A stretch of 64,000 bases of DNA, from positions 30,134 through 94,133 of the forward strand of contig JACCGJ010015422.1 of assembly GCA_013407085.1 (NCBI GenBank), given 5' to 3'. A program made the position numbers and the translations under genes. This stretch comes from Atriophallophorus winterbourni. Its lineage: Eukaryota; Platyhelminthes; Trematoda; Plagiorchiida; Microphallidae. Every line of letters begins with the position of its first letter. The first letter of the stretch is position 1. The notes beneath the pieces were generated by a model. That model saw nothing but the letters and a program-made list of their open reading frames with translations, was not told the origin of the DNA and did no database searches. Of the stretch, positions 31,150-43,662 are shown piece after piece.

Positions 31150-33480
31150 TGCAGTGAACTTGCAAATGTATACCGCTTTTTACACATTTGCCTGCCCGTT
31201 TTATATTTCGCATCGGTTTATCTTCCTTTTCCTGTTTCATATTACTGGGCACTTTGTACAGCACCAGAGACGTGCTCGATGACACTATTACGCGTGCACA
31301 ATCCCACACGTGGACCAGGCACAAACACAGCCAGAACATTAAACACTTTTTGGTTGTTGTTGTTGTTGTTGTTGTTAGCCTCCTTCGGTCGATGTCGACC
31401 ATGGATGTACATCACAATAGCATGAATGTTCATGTTCTACAGCTTTTCGAATGACTAAACAGTCCGATTCGGGAGAAACAATCTCTCCCACAGCGCTGGC
31501 AACGAAAGTCAGAACTCGGTTGTATTGCATCAGTTGCACGCCTGGCGACGTGATCTGCGTTCAGCAGCCAAGAGCTGTATCTGCTCCTCCCCAACTTGCA
31601 GTTGATGCTTTACACAATGCCTCCAATGTGAGCGGTCAAGAGGAAGTTCTTCCTATCTGGCCGGGTCAATGCCAAGAGCTCTCGTATCTCTTTTGCAAAC
31701 GTCTTTGCGGTCTGCCCAATGGTTGACTTTCTGATTTCAATTCACCATAAAGTAGATCTTCGGAATACGACTATTTTCCATTCTATAGACATGATCAAGC
31801 CACCGCATGCGGCGCTGTCGCAATAGGGTGAACATGCTATGTAGACCAAGTTTTGAAAGCACTTCAGCATTAGTCACTCTGTCCATCCACTATATGTTCA
31901 AGATACGACGGATGCTTCGTAGATGGAAAGCATTCAGCTTCCGTTCGTGTCTTGCGTGGGTGGTCCAGGTTTCACTGCGGTGAAGTAAAGGATTCAGTAC
32001 GCACGCGCTGTATAACATCATATTTGTCTTTGCAGTCAGCTTGCGGTTACCCCAAACACGAGAGTTCAATCGGGACAGAATGACAGCTGCTCTGACAATC
32101 CGCTTATCAATCTACGTGTCTAGCGAGAGGTTATCCGCAATGGTTGAACCAAGATATGTGAAATGATGTACTGGTTCAAGCTGACAGTTTCCAAAAGTGA
32201 TGATTGGTGGCGATATAGTCCCTTGACCAAGGACTTTGGTCTTGCGCATGCTGATTTTTACCTCAAAGTCTTTGCATGCCTACGAAAAACAGTCCATTAG
32301 CGACTGGAGGTGCTTTTGGGAGTGAGCAATAAAGGCTGCATCGTCGGCAAACAGCAATCCACGGAGTAGCACATTTCGTACCTTGGTTTGTACTCTCAAG
32401 CGGTTCAGGTTGAAAAGGTTGCCATCACTTTGCATGCGTAGGTAAATGCCTTCCTGAGAGCATGCTTCAGAAGCAGAGTAAAGAAAATGACGATCAGCGT
32501 GGGAGCAAGAACACACCCCTGTTTGACGCCTCGGCGAATTTCTAAGGCTTTTGAGCTGAAACCGTTAAAATGGACTGAGCCCTTCATACCTAAGTAAAAC
32601 GAAATAACGAGCTTGAGCAGTCTTGGGGGGAAACCTATCAAATCGAGCATTTTGAAAAGACCCTTACTGCTGACGTAGTCGAATGGCTTCGTTAAATAAA
32701 TAAAAACAGCGTATAATGGCATACTTTTCTTGAAGTTGTCTCAGGGAGATTATCATGTCAACGGTTGATCTTCCCTTGCGGAAGCCACATTGAGATTCGG
32801 AGTAAATTCTATCAGCTAAAACTTACCGCCGGATCTGTAAGACTTTTTAGCAAACAATTTGCCTACAACATTCAGAAGGGAGATTCCTCTGTAATTGTTG
32901 CAGTCGCCTCTATCTCCTTTATTCTTAAATAGCGTGATGATCTTTGTGTCTCGCATCTCTTGTGGGACACCCCCCTCCTGCCAGCACTGGAGAAGCAAAT
33001 GGTGAAGGGGATGTAATAATGCTGCTCTATAGCATTGGATGAGCTCAGGTGGAATTCCGCCGTCGGCAGGGTCCTTCCCATTCGCTGAGCGTTCTATTGC
33101 GCTATTGAGCTCATCAAGAGTAGGGGAAGTATCTAGATATTCAATAGTCGGCAACCACGCGACATTTTCAAGTACATGTGGTAAAACCGTACTGTCTCTA
33201 GAGTAGAGAAAGGAGAATAGCTCTACCCATCTTTCCATCTGCTGAGTTTTGTTCACAATCGGGTCACCAGATGCAGACTTAATGGGAGCCGTTTTAAGTT
33301 TGTTTGGGCCAATGGCTCTCTTGATCCCATCATACATACCGTGAAAATTACCGGTATCCGCAGCTTTTTGGATACTAAGGCTAATTTCTATCCAATAGTC
33401 ATTTGCACATCGCCTTGCAATCTGTTGGACCTTATTTCTAGCTGCTCCTAAAAGTCGTAATTTTTCATCTGTTGGCATAC
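31150..33480 (-). pseudogene. RTE-like LINE, reverse transcriptase to 3' end
   Basis: The minus strand encodes linker and early reverse transcriptase in one 220-codon frame (32816-33478; KTQQMERWVELFS, then GDCNNYRGISLLNVVGK). It is followed after frameshifts by SQCGFRKGRSTVDM (about 32765-32810), AVFIYLTKPFDYVS, IRRGVKQGCVLAPT (32480-32720), LLFADDAAFIAHS (32280-32360, catalytic ADD kept) and RQRRMRWLDHVYRMENSRI (about 31790). The 3' region has a (TTG)n tract at about 31350-31380. The 3' part matches the fragment at 12940-13560. Inactive because of several frameshifts. Confidence 0.85.
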
Positions 33481-33599
33481 CTTTGAATCAAGAATCAAGA
33501 TTTTATGGTGATAAAAAGCTAATGCTTTACACGTACCATTGGATGACAACTATTGCAAAAAGAAAAGTTTAATCAAAATCACATTGTTAATATTTTTCT

Positions 33600-34690
33600 G
33601 GGTTCATTTTGCTTCAATACACCGGGCCAAATTCAGAATTTCGTTTGACGTATGCATCCAATTTCGATTTGAAAACATCAATTGTCGTTCTATTCACAAC
33701 ATCTTGCGGTAGCGCATTTCATAGAAAGCAGATACCCACAGACAATCAAGTCTTGAGTGCGGTATTTCGAGGCAGCACGAGTGACTGCGAGTATTTCAAG
33801 GGGAGTTTACTTTTATTAGTTCGCTAAGCGGATGGTTCCCGATCCGCAGTATCTTGTAAGCCAGAATCAGGTCGATCCTCATTCGTCTTCGTCTAAAATC
33901 ACGCAAACGAAGGATGGCCATTCGCTCTTAATACGGGACCCGCTGCATCCCTTCAACTAACTTTGTAGCTTTGTGGTATATTCGATCCAGGATCTCGATG
34001 TCTTTACGCAACCACGGTGTCCAGGCTGGGATCATATAATCCATCGTTGGATGGATGTACGTATTTAAAATACGAGGAATGTTTTTGGGAGAGAACCGTC
34101 CGAAAATTCTTCTCAGTATTCCTAATATACCACACGCCCGATTAAACACATTTCTACAATGCATATTCGGTTTCAGGTTATTAGTAATCCAAATTTCGAG
34201 GTTCGTTTCAGCGGTGGTCCAATTTAGGATATTATGTATATTCGAAGTTACGGTGAAGCCGTAACTTATGACATTTACGTAGGCTGAAAGGCATTCGATT
34301 CTCTAGAGGCCAGCGATACAGAGCATCCAAGTCGTTTTGCATCATTAAACAATCTTCATTAGATCGGATTTGCTTCCATATTTTAATGTCATCTTCAAAA
34401 AAACGAGCTTGCATCGCTCCATTTCAGTTATATCATTTATATATAAGAGGAAAAGAATAGGTCCGAGCACTGAACCTTGAGGCACCCCGCTCGTGGCATC
34501 GATACTTTTCGACAATACTCCGTCAATGCAACTCGCACGTGCCGATCGGTCGGATAATCTGTTAGCCACGATAGTCAGTTACATGTTATTCCATATCGCA
34601 CTAGCTTTTGCAGAAGCAGGCTGTGGTCGAGCTTGTCAAAAGCCTTTGAAATATCAATATAACAAGCATGAACCTCAAGAATGCTGACCG
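33600..34690 (-). pseudogene. CR1-like LINE, reverse transcriptase fragment
   Basis: Minus-strand blocks YIDISKAFDKLDHSLLLQKL (about 34590-34650), [20 protein letters not shown] (34440-34500), [12 protein letters not shown] (about 34370-34405, FADD changed to FEDD), IPRILNTYIHPTMDYMIPAW and ATKLVEGMQ, ending near 33600. Frameshifts separate them. The [10 protein letters not shown] box and PAW..W.KDIE segment are typical of the CR1/Jockey branch. Confidence 0.82.
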
Positions 34691-34699
34691 TTTCTCATG

Positions 34700-35200
34700 C
34701 AACACAGCAGACATCTCAGAAGCTTTTGCTTTGAACCAGTCGCTCGTTCGAGCTTTCTTCGGACCGAAAGTGGAAAGTGCGACTCGGCATAAGCAGCTTT
34801 TTATCGATTCGGGGGTACTTGCTGGGTTAATACCCCGATTGACAATTCAGAGGTTATCCGGATTTGTTAACTTTTAACGATATAATATTACCATACGTAT
34901 CATTATTAAAGGTGTGGCTTACGGCTAAACTAGGTTGTTCCAACTTGCTGCATTTTCATCTCGCACACCAAACGATCTGTTTGCAGTCATCATCATGATC
35001 CGCATGCCTTGAAACTAGTGATCAGCAGGTTGGACGTGCCAACATTATGCAACGGTTGCTTACAAGCTCAATTTGTTTACCCTTCATCCACTGTTTTAAG
35101 TCATGTGGATCCTTATCCTACTGTCATGGGTTTAACCACATCTACATGTACTTGAGGTAGAAGAAGAACAAAGCTTTATTCGAAAATTTTCGAAATGTCA
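34700..35200. other. Partly similar to the hammerhead element flank
   Basis: 34970-35145 shares the strings cttacaagctcaatttgtttacc and tccactgttttaag with the element at 23440-23500, without a ribozyme core. The rest is unrecognised. Confidence 0.4.
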
Positions 35201-35589
35201 TCCTTGGACTAGTGTTAATATACAACGAATATTACACAATTTAAACATAAAAAACTTTCAATGATATCCTCGTACAGCGGGTGATAATTGTCATTGAGGA
35301 TAGTATTCATGAGCCGATCGCCGACCATGCAAAGCCATGTTCGTGTTCGCCTCTTCGTTTTTATTTGGGTGTGTCCCGTCCTGAGTTCTTTTGAATAGAT
35401 TCTTAGTCCAAATGATTTGTAGTTACTAAATAGCAATTTTATTATAAATTTCAACTGATCCGTTCGTTTTCGGTACTTGAGTTGTTCTACTCACTATTAG
35501 AGCTCAGAACTCAGAAAATTGTATGGTAGAATAAGCAGTGAGATGAACAATAACCATAACATGATAAGGAATATGGAATACATAATAAA

Positions 35590-36130
35590 TATAAAATATC
35601 TCAAAAATTAATAGGGACAGTCACATACTGCATGGTTCGTCATAAACGCATCGAGTTTGGAAGCGAAAACCTCAACAGATTCTGAGCGTGTGATTTCTTC
35701 ATGCAAATATTTTGAAGTGAAACAAATTCTTACCGATAAAAAATTGCGATGAATATCCCATCGAGAATGCGGAATGCTTAAATCCTTTGAATGTGTTCGT
35801 GTTCCAGTAAGGCCATTGGGATTTAGCAAGTGTTTAAGGGGAGGGTTTTCAGTATGCAGGATTTTGAATGTCAACCTGAAGTCACTACGTATCTGTCGTT
35901 GGGTAAAATCGTGTAGGTTCAGTTTTAACATTCGCTCTGTTTAAGGTAAATTTGTGTACCGTGAGACCAACTTTGTAGCACGATTATATATCCTGTCGAG
36001 TAGTTCGATATCCTTCATCAGCCATGGTGCCCAGGATTGGATGGAATATTCCATAACGGGACGTATATACGTATTAATTACTCGGTGTTCATTTTTAAAC
36101 TTTAATGTAAATAACAATTACCCTTCTGTT
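35590..36130 (-). pseudogene. CR1-like LINE, 3' fragment
   Basis: Minus strand reads YSIQSWAPWLMKDIELLDRI (about 35995-36055) and, after a stop, a 107-codon frame to 35608 with LHDFTQRQIRSDFRLTFKIL and FFS-like FASKLDAFMT at the end. This is the carboxy end of a second CR1-like copy, related to but distinct from 33600-34690. Confidence 0.75.
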
Positions 36131-36139
36131 ACACACAGT

Positions 36140-37040
36140 GCGTAGTAAATGATCGAATTACCTTCAAGTCGCTGGTGTATACGGGATTTTCATCCCTTGA
36201 GTAATCACTGGCAGTAGATCCTTTATTGCTAAATCGATTTGTGCCTGGCTATGCTTTTATTCCCGCAGAAAGAACCTTGTGTGACATTACTACTCCCCCA
36301 ACGATCTTCAAAGTGATTTTTGGTTTCACTCGATTATCCAGGAACTTGTAGACAGCTAGCAAGTTGATAACTCAAATCCCTGATTGAACCGCACCCTGTT
36401 TCGTGATTAATGAGTATACTTTCTCTCTCTGAGTACTCTCTCGCGAGACACCTAACTACCGGGTACGTTTATGCTAATTATCCAATCAGTATTTTCACGA
36501 AGCTGATCGAATTACCTTATGTTAAATCTGGGTTGAGTATGACGTTTGATGCTCTGAGTTTGCTGATGGCCTCTGAGCAACAGCTGTTCTAATATTACGG
36601 GGAGTACGTGAATTGCAAAGTGGTTAGCGACCGAAGCTCACACCTAAAATATATATTTGGTCCGCTGTGACAGCGATTGTGACGTCTAACTTTTAATCTG
36701 ACGATCAGCTTTGATGCCAACTGTGGCTGCAGGTTTCTGCAATGGTACTTCACGTGGATCTCTACTATCCATATGTTCAAAAATATAATAGTAATAGTTG
36801 GGCAATAACTTCGATGGCCTAGCTCCATGTCCAGTAGGTGAAAGCCTCGCACTTACACCGCTTTGCGTTCACCTTGTAAGTCGCAAATACTTGATGAAGA
36901 AAAATGTTGAAAACAAGTATTTGACTAACCCAGATGTTGATATTAACTTGCAAATAAAGAAACCAATGTTTACTCAAAAAGAGCCTTACATCTGTTATAA
37001 AGCCATTCAACGAATAGCTGATCCAGGTTTTACCTATACG
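36140..37040. other. Unclassified stretch
   Basis: No confident gene or repeat. The 3' LTR of the adjacent gypsy element may end somewhere here or in 37040-37245, but no boundary could be fixed. Confidence 0.35.
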
Positions 37041-37245
37041 TGTAGTGGATAGCGATGAATAGATTATGAGGCTGCGTGTATTCCAGTTATATCCACATAC
37101 AATTTCGACTCCCAGACCACCACAGAAGAGCGAAAACCGTGTGTAGACAAAGAGTGTATTGTAATTAATGTGAGGTTAACAACAAGAAAATTTGAATTAC
37201 AGAATTATTGATTAATATTGATTAAATATTTGAACCGTCACCACA
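37040..37245 (-). mobile_element. Probable 3' LTR start of the gypsy element
   Basis: On the minus strand a polypurine tract AGGAGGGG (37257-37250) is followed after AATC by TGTGGTGACGG (from 37245 downward), the usual TG start of an LTR. The distal end was not identified and no 5' LTR is present in the window. Confidence 0.5.
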
Positions 37246-37295
37246 GATTCCCCTCCTAGAGCGTCGAACAAGAAAAAGACGCTCGAAAAAAAACA

Positions 37296-39275
37296 TTAGG
37301 TTATAAAATCGTCAAACTTTTGGGGAAAATGTACCTTGCGGCCTGAATGTGTTTGTCTATCGGGTGGTTTGAGACACGAACGGAATGGGGGTTTATCGGG
37401 GGTAAGGTTGGTTTCTGGTGAATCAGACGAAGGGACGTGTTGGTCAGTAGTAGACGCCTGTGGAGTAATGATTCGGGTATTTGCTTTCGCTTCCGATGTT
37501 GGTTCTACGTAAGCGACTTTCAGACGATCGATACTGACAGTTTCTCTTGAACCATTCCGGTCAATTACGAAATACTTAGGATGCCTGCTGAGCACCTTGT
37601 ACGGACCAGTATACGGTGGTTGAAGTGGTCGACGTACATGATCGGCGCGCACAAACACAAAGTCGCAGGTAGACAAGTCTGCCGGGATATAGAACGGTTG
37701 GGCTTGTTGGCGAGTAGGGGTAGCTCGTAATGATTTCATGAAGCTGCGAAGGCGACTGACGTACTGTGGAGCTGTAAGATCATTTGGTGAATCGGAAGAT
37801 GTCAGAAATTCGCCAGGTAGGTTAAGTGTACTCCCGTACACCATCTCAGCAGCTGAGCAACCCAGGTCTTCTTTCACGGTTGTACGGATACCAAGAAGCA
37901 CCAAAGGCAATGACTCGGACCAACGTTCTGAATTCCCGTGACTCATGATTGCGGCTTTTAGTTGCCGGTGAAATCTTTCGACTAAGCCATTTGAAGAAGG
38001 ATGATAGGCTGTAGTCTGTATGTGCTTTGTACCGAGTGTTCTATTCAATTCCCGAAAAAGCGTTGACTGGAATTGAGAACCTCTGTCAGTGGTAATAGTG
38101 TTCGCTACACCAAAGTTGCTGATCCAATGTTGAACGAAAGCTTTCGCAACCGTTTCTGCACTGATATCCGGTATGGCTACAGCCAATGGCCAACGGGTAA
38201 AACGGTCGATGCAGGTCAATATATAGGAGCAACCATTAGAGACCGCTAATGGACCAACGAGATCCAAGTGAACGTGCTGAAAGCGCTCCGTAACAGGTGG
38301 AAATACACCAGGGGAACTGATGGTATGACGTTGGACTTTGCTTTGTTGACATCGGAGGCAACTCTTGGTCCAAAGTTGAATGTCTTTATGCATATTAGAC
38401 CAAAGATAACGAGAGCTAATCAGCTTTCGAGTAGCTTTTATTCCGGGATGTGATAAACCATGTAAATGCTCGAATACGGTACGTCTCAAATCTGATGGGA
38501 CAATTGGACGGGCTTTACCGGTAGACATGTCACAAACCAGATAATAATTGGAATTAGGTATCGGGATACGGCGGATTTTACCCGATTGTGAAGTAATATA
38601 CCGATTTATTACAGGGTCATTTCGCTGCGAACGTGCTAATTGCTCAAAGTCGATTCCAGGCAGGTCGATAGCACTTAACTGAATCCGAGAGAATGTATCC
38701 GCAACTGTGTTTGACGAGCCGGAAAGATATCGAATGTCACTCGTGAATTGCGAAATATAATCCAAGTGACGTATTTCTCGAGGCGAATATCGATCCGATG
38801 ATGCGGAAAGAGCAAACGTTAAGGGCTTGTGATCGGTCCATACTGTGAAATCACGGCCTTCAAGCAAATGTCTGAAATGTCGTATCGCATAATAGATAGC
38901 CAGTAACTCACGGCCGAACGTACTGTATCGAGTTTGAGCTGGTTGAAGACGACGAGAAAAGAAAGCGAGTGGCTTGGTGATATTGTCTTCTTCTTGTTGA
39001 AGGACCGCGCCGACTGCTTCTTGTGATGCGTCCGTAGCGAGAGACAATCGAGCATTGGGGTTCGTTGCTAAATGAGTCAGTGATGTGACTTTGTTTAGTG
39101 CAGATTTGAGTTGTTCGAATGATTTGATGGCTTCGTCATTCATTTTAAATTGACGTTCCTTTCCACGTAACAAGTCAGTCAATGGTTGTGAAATCATAGC
39201 GCACTGTGGAATAAAACGTCTATAATAGTTGACCAAACCCAAGAAACGTCTGACTTGACGGATGGAGCTGGAAAT
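37296..39275 (-). CDS. Ty3/gypsy (CsRn1-like) Pol: RNase H and integrase, 5'-truncated
   Basis: A 648-codon open frame (39242 to 37296) on the minus strand, extending a few codons further to about 39275 as [15 protein letters not shown], the end of the reverse-transcriptase thumb. RNase [36 protein letters not shown] and NTVADTFSR. Integrase zinc finger: H-x3-H in HGLSHPGIK and CLRCQ. Catalytic triad: [18 protein letters not shown], and [18 protein letters not shown]-type module ([20 protein letters not shown]) follows. Gag, protease and most of the reverse transcriptase are missing, so it cannot move alone, but the absence of stops implies a young insertion. CsRn1-like is inferred from style. 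Confidence 0.9.
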   Translation of the reverse strand: MSSSIRQVRRFLGLVNYYRRFIPQCAMISQPLTDLLRGKERQFKMNDEAIKSFEQLKSALNKVTSLTHLATNPNARLSLATDASQEAVGAVLQQEEDNITKPLAFFSRRLQPAQTRYSTFGRELLAIYYAIRHFRHLLEGRDFTVWTDHKPLTFALSASSDRYSPREIRHLDYISQFTSDIRYLSGSSNTVADTFSRIQLSAIDLPGIDFEQLARSQRNDPVINRYITSQSGKIRRIPIPNSNYYLVCDMSTGKARPIVPSDLRRTVFEHLHGLSHPGIKATRKLISSRYLWSNMHKDIQLWTKSCLRCQQSKVQRHTISSPGVFPPVTERFQHVHLDLVGPLAVSNGCSYILTCIDRFTRWPLAVAIPDISAETVAKAFVQHWISNFGVANTITTDRGSQFQSTLFRELNRTLGTKHIQTTAYHPSSNGLVERFHRQLKAAIMSHGNSERWSESLPLVLLGIRTTVKEDLGCSAAEMVYGSTLNLPGEFLTSSDSPNDLTAPQYVSRLRSFMKSLRATPTRQQAQPFYIPADLSTCDFVFVRADHVRRPLQPPYTGPYKVLSRHPKYFVIDRNGSRETVSIDRLKVAYVEPTSEAKANTRIITPQASTTDQHVPSSDSPETNLTPDKPPFRSCLKPPDRQTHSGRKVHFPQKFDDFIT

Positions 39276-39690
39276 GTGATTAACGGATCCTCCAAAATTT
39301 TAGCACTTTCTGCACCTTGGATTCCATCATCTCTTGGACTTTTCCTGTGTGGATTATTTTGCTATCGTTGGGCTTCTCTGGATCTTTATTTGGATATTTG
39401 CTCCTTTGGTCTTTTAGTGAGTTCTTTCCATTTTTGCCATCTTGTGTGTAGTGCTTGATTCATTTTGAATGCGGCCGCGATGAGGTTGGTTGTATAGATT
39501 TTCCTACGTAATATCACGAAGATTTTCCCAGTCAATACTCACGGTATACCAAACAGCGTATCATATTAAGCCCGAAATCATCGATGTAAGTCATAATATT
39601 TTAAGTTAATTTGGCGTTGACCTTGAGAATTTTTTCCGTTACATAACGAGGCTATTTAACCAAAATATTCATTTGCATGCTTTTCGTCAT
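39276..39690. other. Unclassified stretch upstream of truncated gypsy
   Basis: Unrelated to gypsy reverse transcriptase. The minus strand has a short open run (KMNQALHTRWQKWKELTKR) that I cannot assign. Confidence 0.35.
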
Positions 39691-39760
39691 TCACACCCCA
39701 CGACCGGTTTCGTGCTGTTTGCACTCATCAGGTAGGGACAGTAAGATCAGGATCAGCATG
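39690..39760 (-). ncRNA. Intact hammerhead ribozyme, solo element
   Basis: On the minus strand the core is identical to that at 23268: CUGAUGA (39731-39725), GUGC/GCAC stem II with AAACA loop, GAAA (39711-39708), loopless ACC/GGU helix III, GUC ending at 39702, then GUGGGGUGUG. Flanks (tcctgatcttactgtccctac upstream) also match the 23.2-kb element, so they are the same family. Confidence 0.8.
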
Positions 39761-39898
39761 CGCTATTTAACCATTTTGTTATAACAGTTTACCATCCCAA
39801 TATTTTTAACACGTAAGATTTTTCGCATGTTATGTCATGATAAGATCTTCTAAAGAATACGTTTCAAAGCTAGTTAAAGATTATTGATTTTTAATATT

Positions 39899-39920
39899 AT
39901 ATATATATATATATATATAT
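39899..39920. repeat. (TA)n microsatellite
   Basis: About eleven TA units. Confidence 0.9.
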
Positions 39921-40149
39921 TCATTTTTTATCAGATCGTTTCGAGTGATTTTCCGTTATCAATCGATCGAAAGCAGGCGTCTCTTTTCGGATCGAATGTC
40001 AATCATTTGTACCCATCAATTCGAATCCATCCGTCCAGTGCAAGCACAGCTAAATAAATACCTCAGTGTAAACAAATCACATGAACTCGCAGCTAATGGT
40101 TGAACCATTCCGCGGTAAAACGCCAAGTCTATCTCTGTTCAAGAACAGC

Positions 40150-40314
40150 ATCGATTAATTTCTCTGGTTCGCCAAAGACGACTGCTTTGAGAAACGAATC
40201 CACCTCCCAGGATACCCGAGGCGTTGGTAGTTATGCCGGTTCAAAAAAGAGCTTAAATGGAACCTTTGTACTCCTTCTGCTCTAAATATAATTGTATTGT
40301 ATTGTATTGTACAG
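40150..40314 (+). pseudogene. Probable LINE 3' terminus with (TTGTA)n tail
   Basis: The plus strand reads like the last codons of a CR1-type protein (KRAKWNLCTPSALN) and then a attgtattgtattgtattgt tail typical of short tandem 3' ends of non-LTR elements. It directly abuts the first base of recognised homology with copy A. Confidence 0.5.
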
Positions 40315-40461
40315 GTGAATTTTGGCGTTAGCCATATAGAACAAGATTTTCGTGTAATTAAGCTATATTGCATCATTATAATTTACAAGTTGTGCCAAGA
40401 AGGAAATTTGCATTCGTGATTGCTACTTTTTTCATTTTCCTAATGAACTATCACCGGAGAT

Positions 40462-40689
40462 GGTATGAAAGCACAATCCTGATCCAGGCAAAGTGCCGCA
40501 CAGACAGAGACTGCACGTAGGCGATATTACTGTCAGGTTGCCCAGGCCTAGACAGATATGAGGAAGAAAAAAGAATAGGAAATGGTAGTGAGACTACAGC
40601 CTGTTTCAGCATGCAGCTCACTACTAGTGGCCAATCAATTTAGCACGGTGTTAGCCGCACAGCACAGAAGTACTGCACGATTGCACATG
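40462..40689 (-). mobile_element. SINE (family 1), copy B of 129-356
   Basis: Same 13-bp target duplication (40449-40461 and 40690-40702). Confidence 0.85.
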
Positions 40690-41279
40690 TATCACCGGAG
40701 ATCCACGAATGTTCCACCCATTCAGCCTTATGGCTACAACGAAATCTATAACGATAACTTTGCTATTATCTAGAGTGGACTTTGATCTTTATCATTGGCC
40801 GGGCCAATTTCAAAAGCGTTTCACTGTGCATTTCATTGCAAATTTTCTAATAAGCGCTCCATACATGCTAAATTTCACGTTGGAAGGGGTTTGAACGTCC
40901 CCAAAGTTTGTCGTTTCCATACGGTTGACCGTTATACAGTATACATACATACAGTATTATCGAAAGCGGTGTCTTGAGGCATATATGGTCTCATTTTCTT
41001 AACACTGGTGAACAGATTTTAGACTCAATCCATTCTGGCAGTCGTGTTTAATGTAATTCAGAAATTCTTCACGCTATAAAACACAATCACCTTAACATAA
41101 ACCGAGGAATGAAAATGCATTACGGCATTTGGTTATTCCGCTTGCCTGCTTTCCCTTTTCCACGCGCTTGCTTATCTGCATTTACTGCTTCATATTGCTT
41201 GGCACTTTTTCTGGCTCCAGACTTTTGCTTCATGATGGTGATGATGAAAGTCCCACTATATTTCACAGCGCTCTATAGA

Positions 41280-42205
41280 AATTCTTCACCAGCGACGCCA
41301 AATACCTCATGATCCTGGACACAACACAGAGTGTAGACGCGCAAGGAATGAAATTAAACGGAGCTTAAGACTAGACCGAAAAGTGGGGGCTAAATAAGGT
41401 CGAACAAATGGAAATCGCAAATAATGCGGGTAACGTGCGAAAACTCTTCCAACTTATTCGATCGACGGGGCCTACGAAAAAAGGAGTAAGTGAGACTATC
41501 ACTGAAATAGACGGTACTCTTATCACTAATTAGAATCACCGCCTCTTACGCTATGCCGAACATTTTGAAGAACAATTCAGCTGGTCCTCATGCAACAGAA
41601 TCATTCCATCATTTGAAGCAGTGTGATCTTTGGGCTGTAGATCCTCCTAATTATTTAGAAATTAAAGCATGTATCGAATCCACGAAACGATTCAAAGCTG
41701 CTGGCCTTGATGTTCAAAGAAGGTGGCCAAGTCCTAATCAGCACATTAGGCTATCTGCTCCGCGAAGTGTGATTATCAGAACCCGCCCATCAACTTTATG
41801 GAGTATCGATTATCATACATATATTTGAAAAAAGTTTTGCAAAGCTCCTGCTCCCATCATTATGAGATTATTAGCATCCATATGTCTTCGAATATTAACA
41901 TCGCATAAGGAATCACAGATCCGAGAGCAACAAGCTGGCTTCCGGCCTGGTCGAGGCTGTGTGGACCACATTTTTACTCTTAGAAAGCAGACGATAGCCA
42001 TCTTTTAGACTTCAAAGATGCATTTGATTCAGTCGATCGAAATGTCCTGTGTAACACCTTGCTGTGCAAAGGCGTTCTGCAAAAGTATGTCAACATATTA
42101 CGTGCACGTTATGCTCACGCATCCGGATGCGTTAGGGTTTACAACGAACTCTCACCCAATTTCCACACGACAAGTCGCGTCCGGCAAGGATGTCCGATTT
42201 CTTCT
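41280..42205 (+). pseudogene. Decayed RTE-like LINE, copy B without the inner insertion
   Basis: Counterpart of 1215-2664. The site where copy A holds the 510-bp LINE reads ctttgggctgtaga uninterrupted at about 41628-41641. Confidence 0.8.
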
Positions 42206-42437
42206 GTATGATGTATGAAAGCACAAGCCTGATTCAGGCAAAGTACCGCACAGTCAGAGACTGCACGTGGGCTAAGATACTGTCAGGTTGCCCAGGCCTA
42301 GACAGATATGAGGGGGTAAATAGAAATAGAAATGGTAGTGAGACTCCAGCGTGTACTCGCATGCAGCTCACTACCGTTGGCCAATCAATTTAGCACGATG
42401 TTAGCCGCACAGCACAGAAATGCTGCACGATTGCACA
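42206..42437 (-). mobile_element. SINE (family 1), copy B of 2665-2896
   Basis: Flanked by the same perfect 13-bp repeat at 42193-42205 and 42438-42450. Confidence 0.88.
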
Positions 42438-42652
42438 TCCGATTTCTTCTACGCAATCCGCAGCTATTTAAGCCCCAACATTCCCCATCTGTTAGGATTT
42501 TACTTTTTCATTGTTGTGTGGCAGTTAAGCATTCGGTACATGCTACCGGTGTAATGCTGTCTGTAATGATGTTGATGATGACGGATCCTAAATTTCTATC
42601 GCGACCAATCCCTGCTACGCAAACCGTTTCATAATCAAGTACTGTCTTCCGC

Positions 42653-42888
42653 ACGGATGTGCAATCGTGAAGTACTTTGTGCTGTGCGGCTAATACCGTG
42701 CTAAATTGATCGGCCAGAGTTATTGAGGTGCATGCTGAAGCAGGCTGGAATCTCACTACCATTTCCTGTTCTTTTTTCTTCCTCGTATCTGCCTAAGCCT
42801 GGGCAACCTGACAGTATCTTAGCCCACGTGCAGTATCTGACTGTGCGGCACTTTGCCTTCATCAGGCTTGTGCTTTCATACCATACCA
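42653..42888 (+). mobile_element. SINE (family 1), copy B of 3112-3347
   Basis: Target duplication 42640-42652 and 42889-42901. The following tandem duplication of copy A is absent. Confidence 0.88.
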
Positions 42889-43662
42889 TACTGTCTTTCG
42901 CGTTGTTCTGTTTTTGGTCTTCACCGATTCGTTCTCTTCATCAATGACTAGAACTTAGTCACCGTTTCTGTTATTCGCTAATAATGTTAAACTATAGTGT
43001 TTAGTTAAGTCTCTCGTATATTCTGAAACTGCAAAATGATTTAGCCCCGTGTTTATTGGAATAATCTATCTAATATCGCCAACTAAACCATTCTTCCCAT
43101 CCTGGCAAAACGATTTCTCAGTCTACGTGTAATGAACTAAACTGGCGCATTTCTTACGCAGATCTGATATTTTTCACTGAATTCATAAAGATTGGACACG
43201 GAGAATTGCATTAATAGCAACCAAAAGTGTATCGTAGTTGAGATTTCTCAATTGCGCTACAGCAAAATTCTGTTAGAGGTGTGAATCAGAAAAAAATGGT
43301 AATGGAACCAACTCAAATACTAATCCGTTTAGTGAACAATTCTGTTTCGAGAATGTTAGATGAAGTTTATTGAATGCAACTTGGAAAATAACGTTGTGCA
43401 CAATTAGAAAGAAAAATGCATTATTTTTAATCTTAGAATAAAAGCGCAGTGAAAATCGAACAGTGCGGCTTGATAGGAATTTTTAGATATAAGCTGTTGA
43501 ATCCCGTGTTTATGCATTTTGTCGCATATCTTTGAAACCGGGCTGCACTACAATCTTCGAGTTTAACTCCACTCACCAAGCCATTGGCATGAGAATATTT
43601 ATTGTTTTTTTAAATGCGTGCCCATCTTTTCGCATGCTGATTATTTTCTGCCATTTTTACAG

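Noticed and set aside
36003..36030. CTGATGAAGG on the minus strand
   Set aside because: It is coding sequence of a CR1-like protein (LMKDIELLD), without the other ribozyme boxes.
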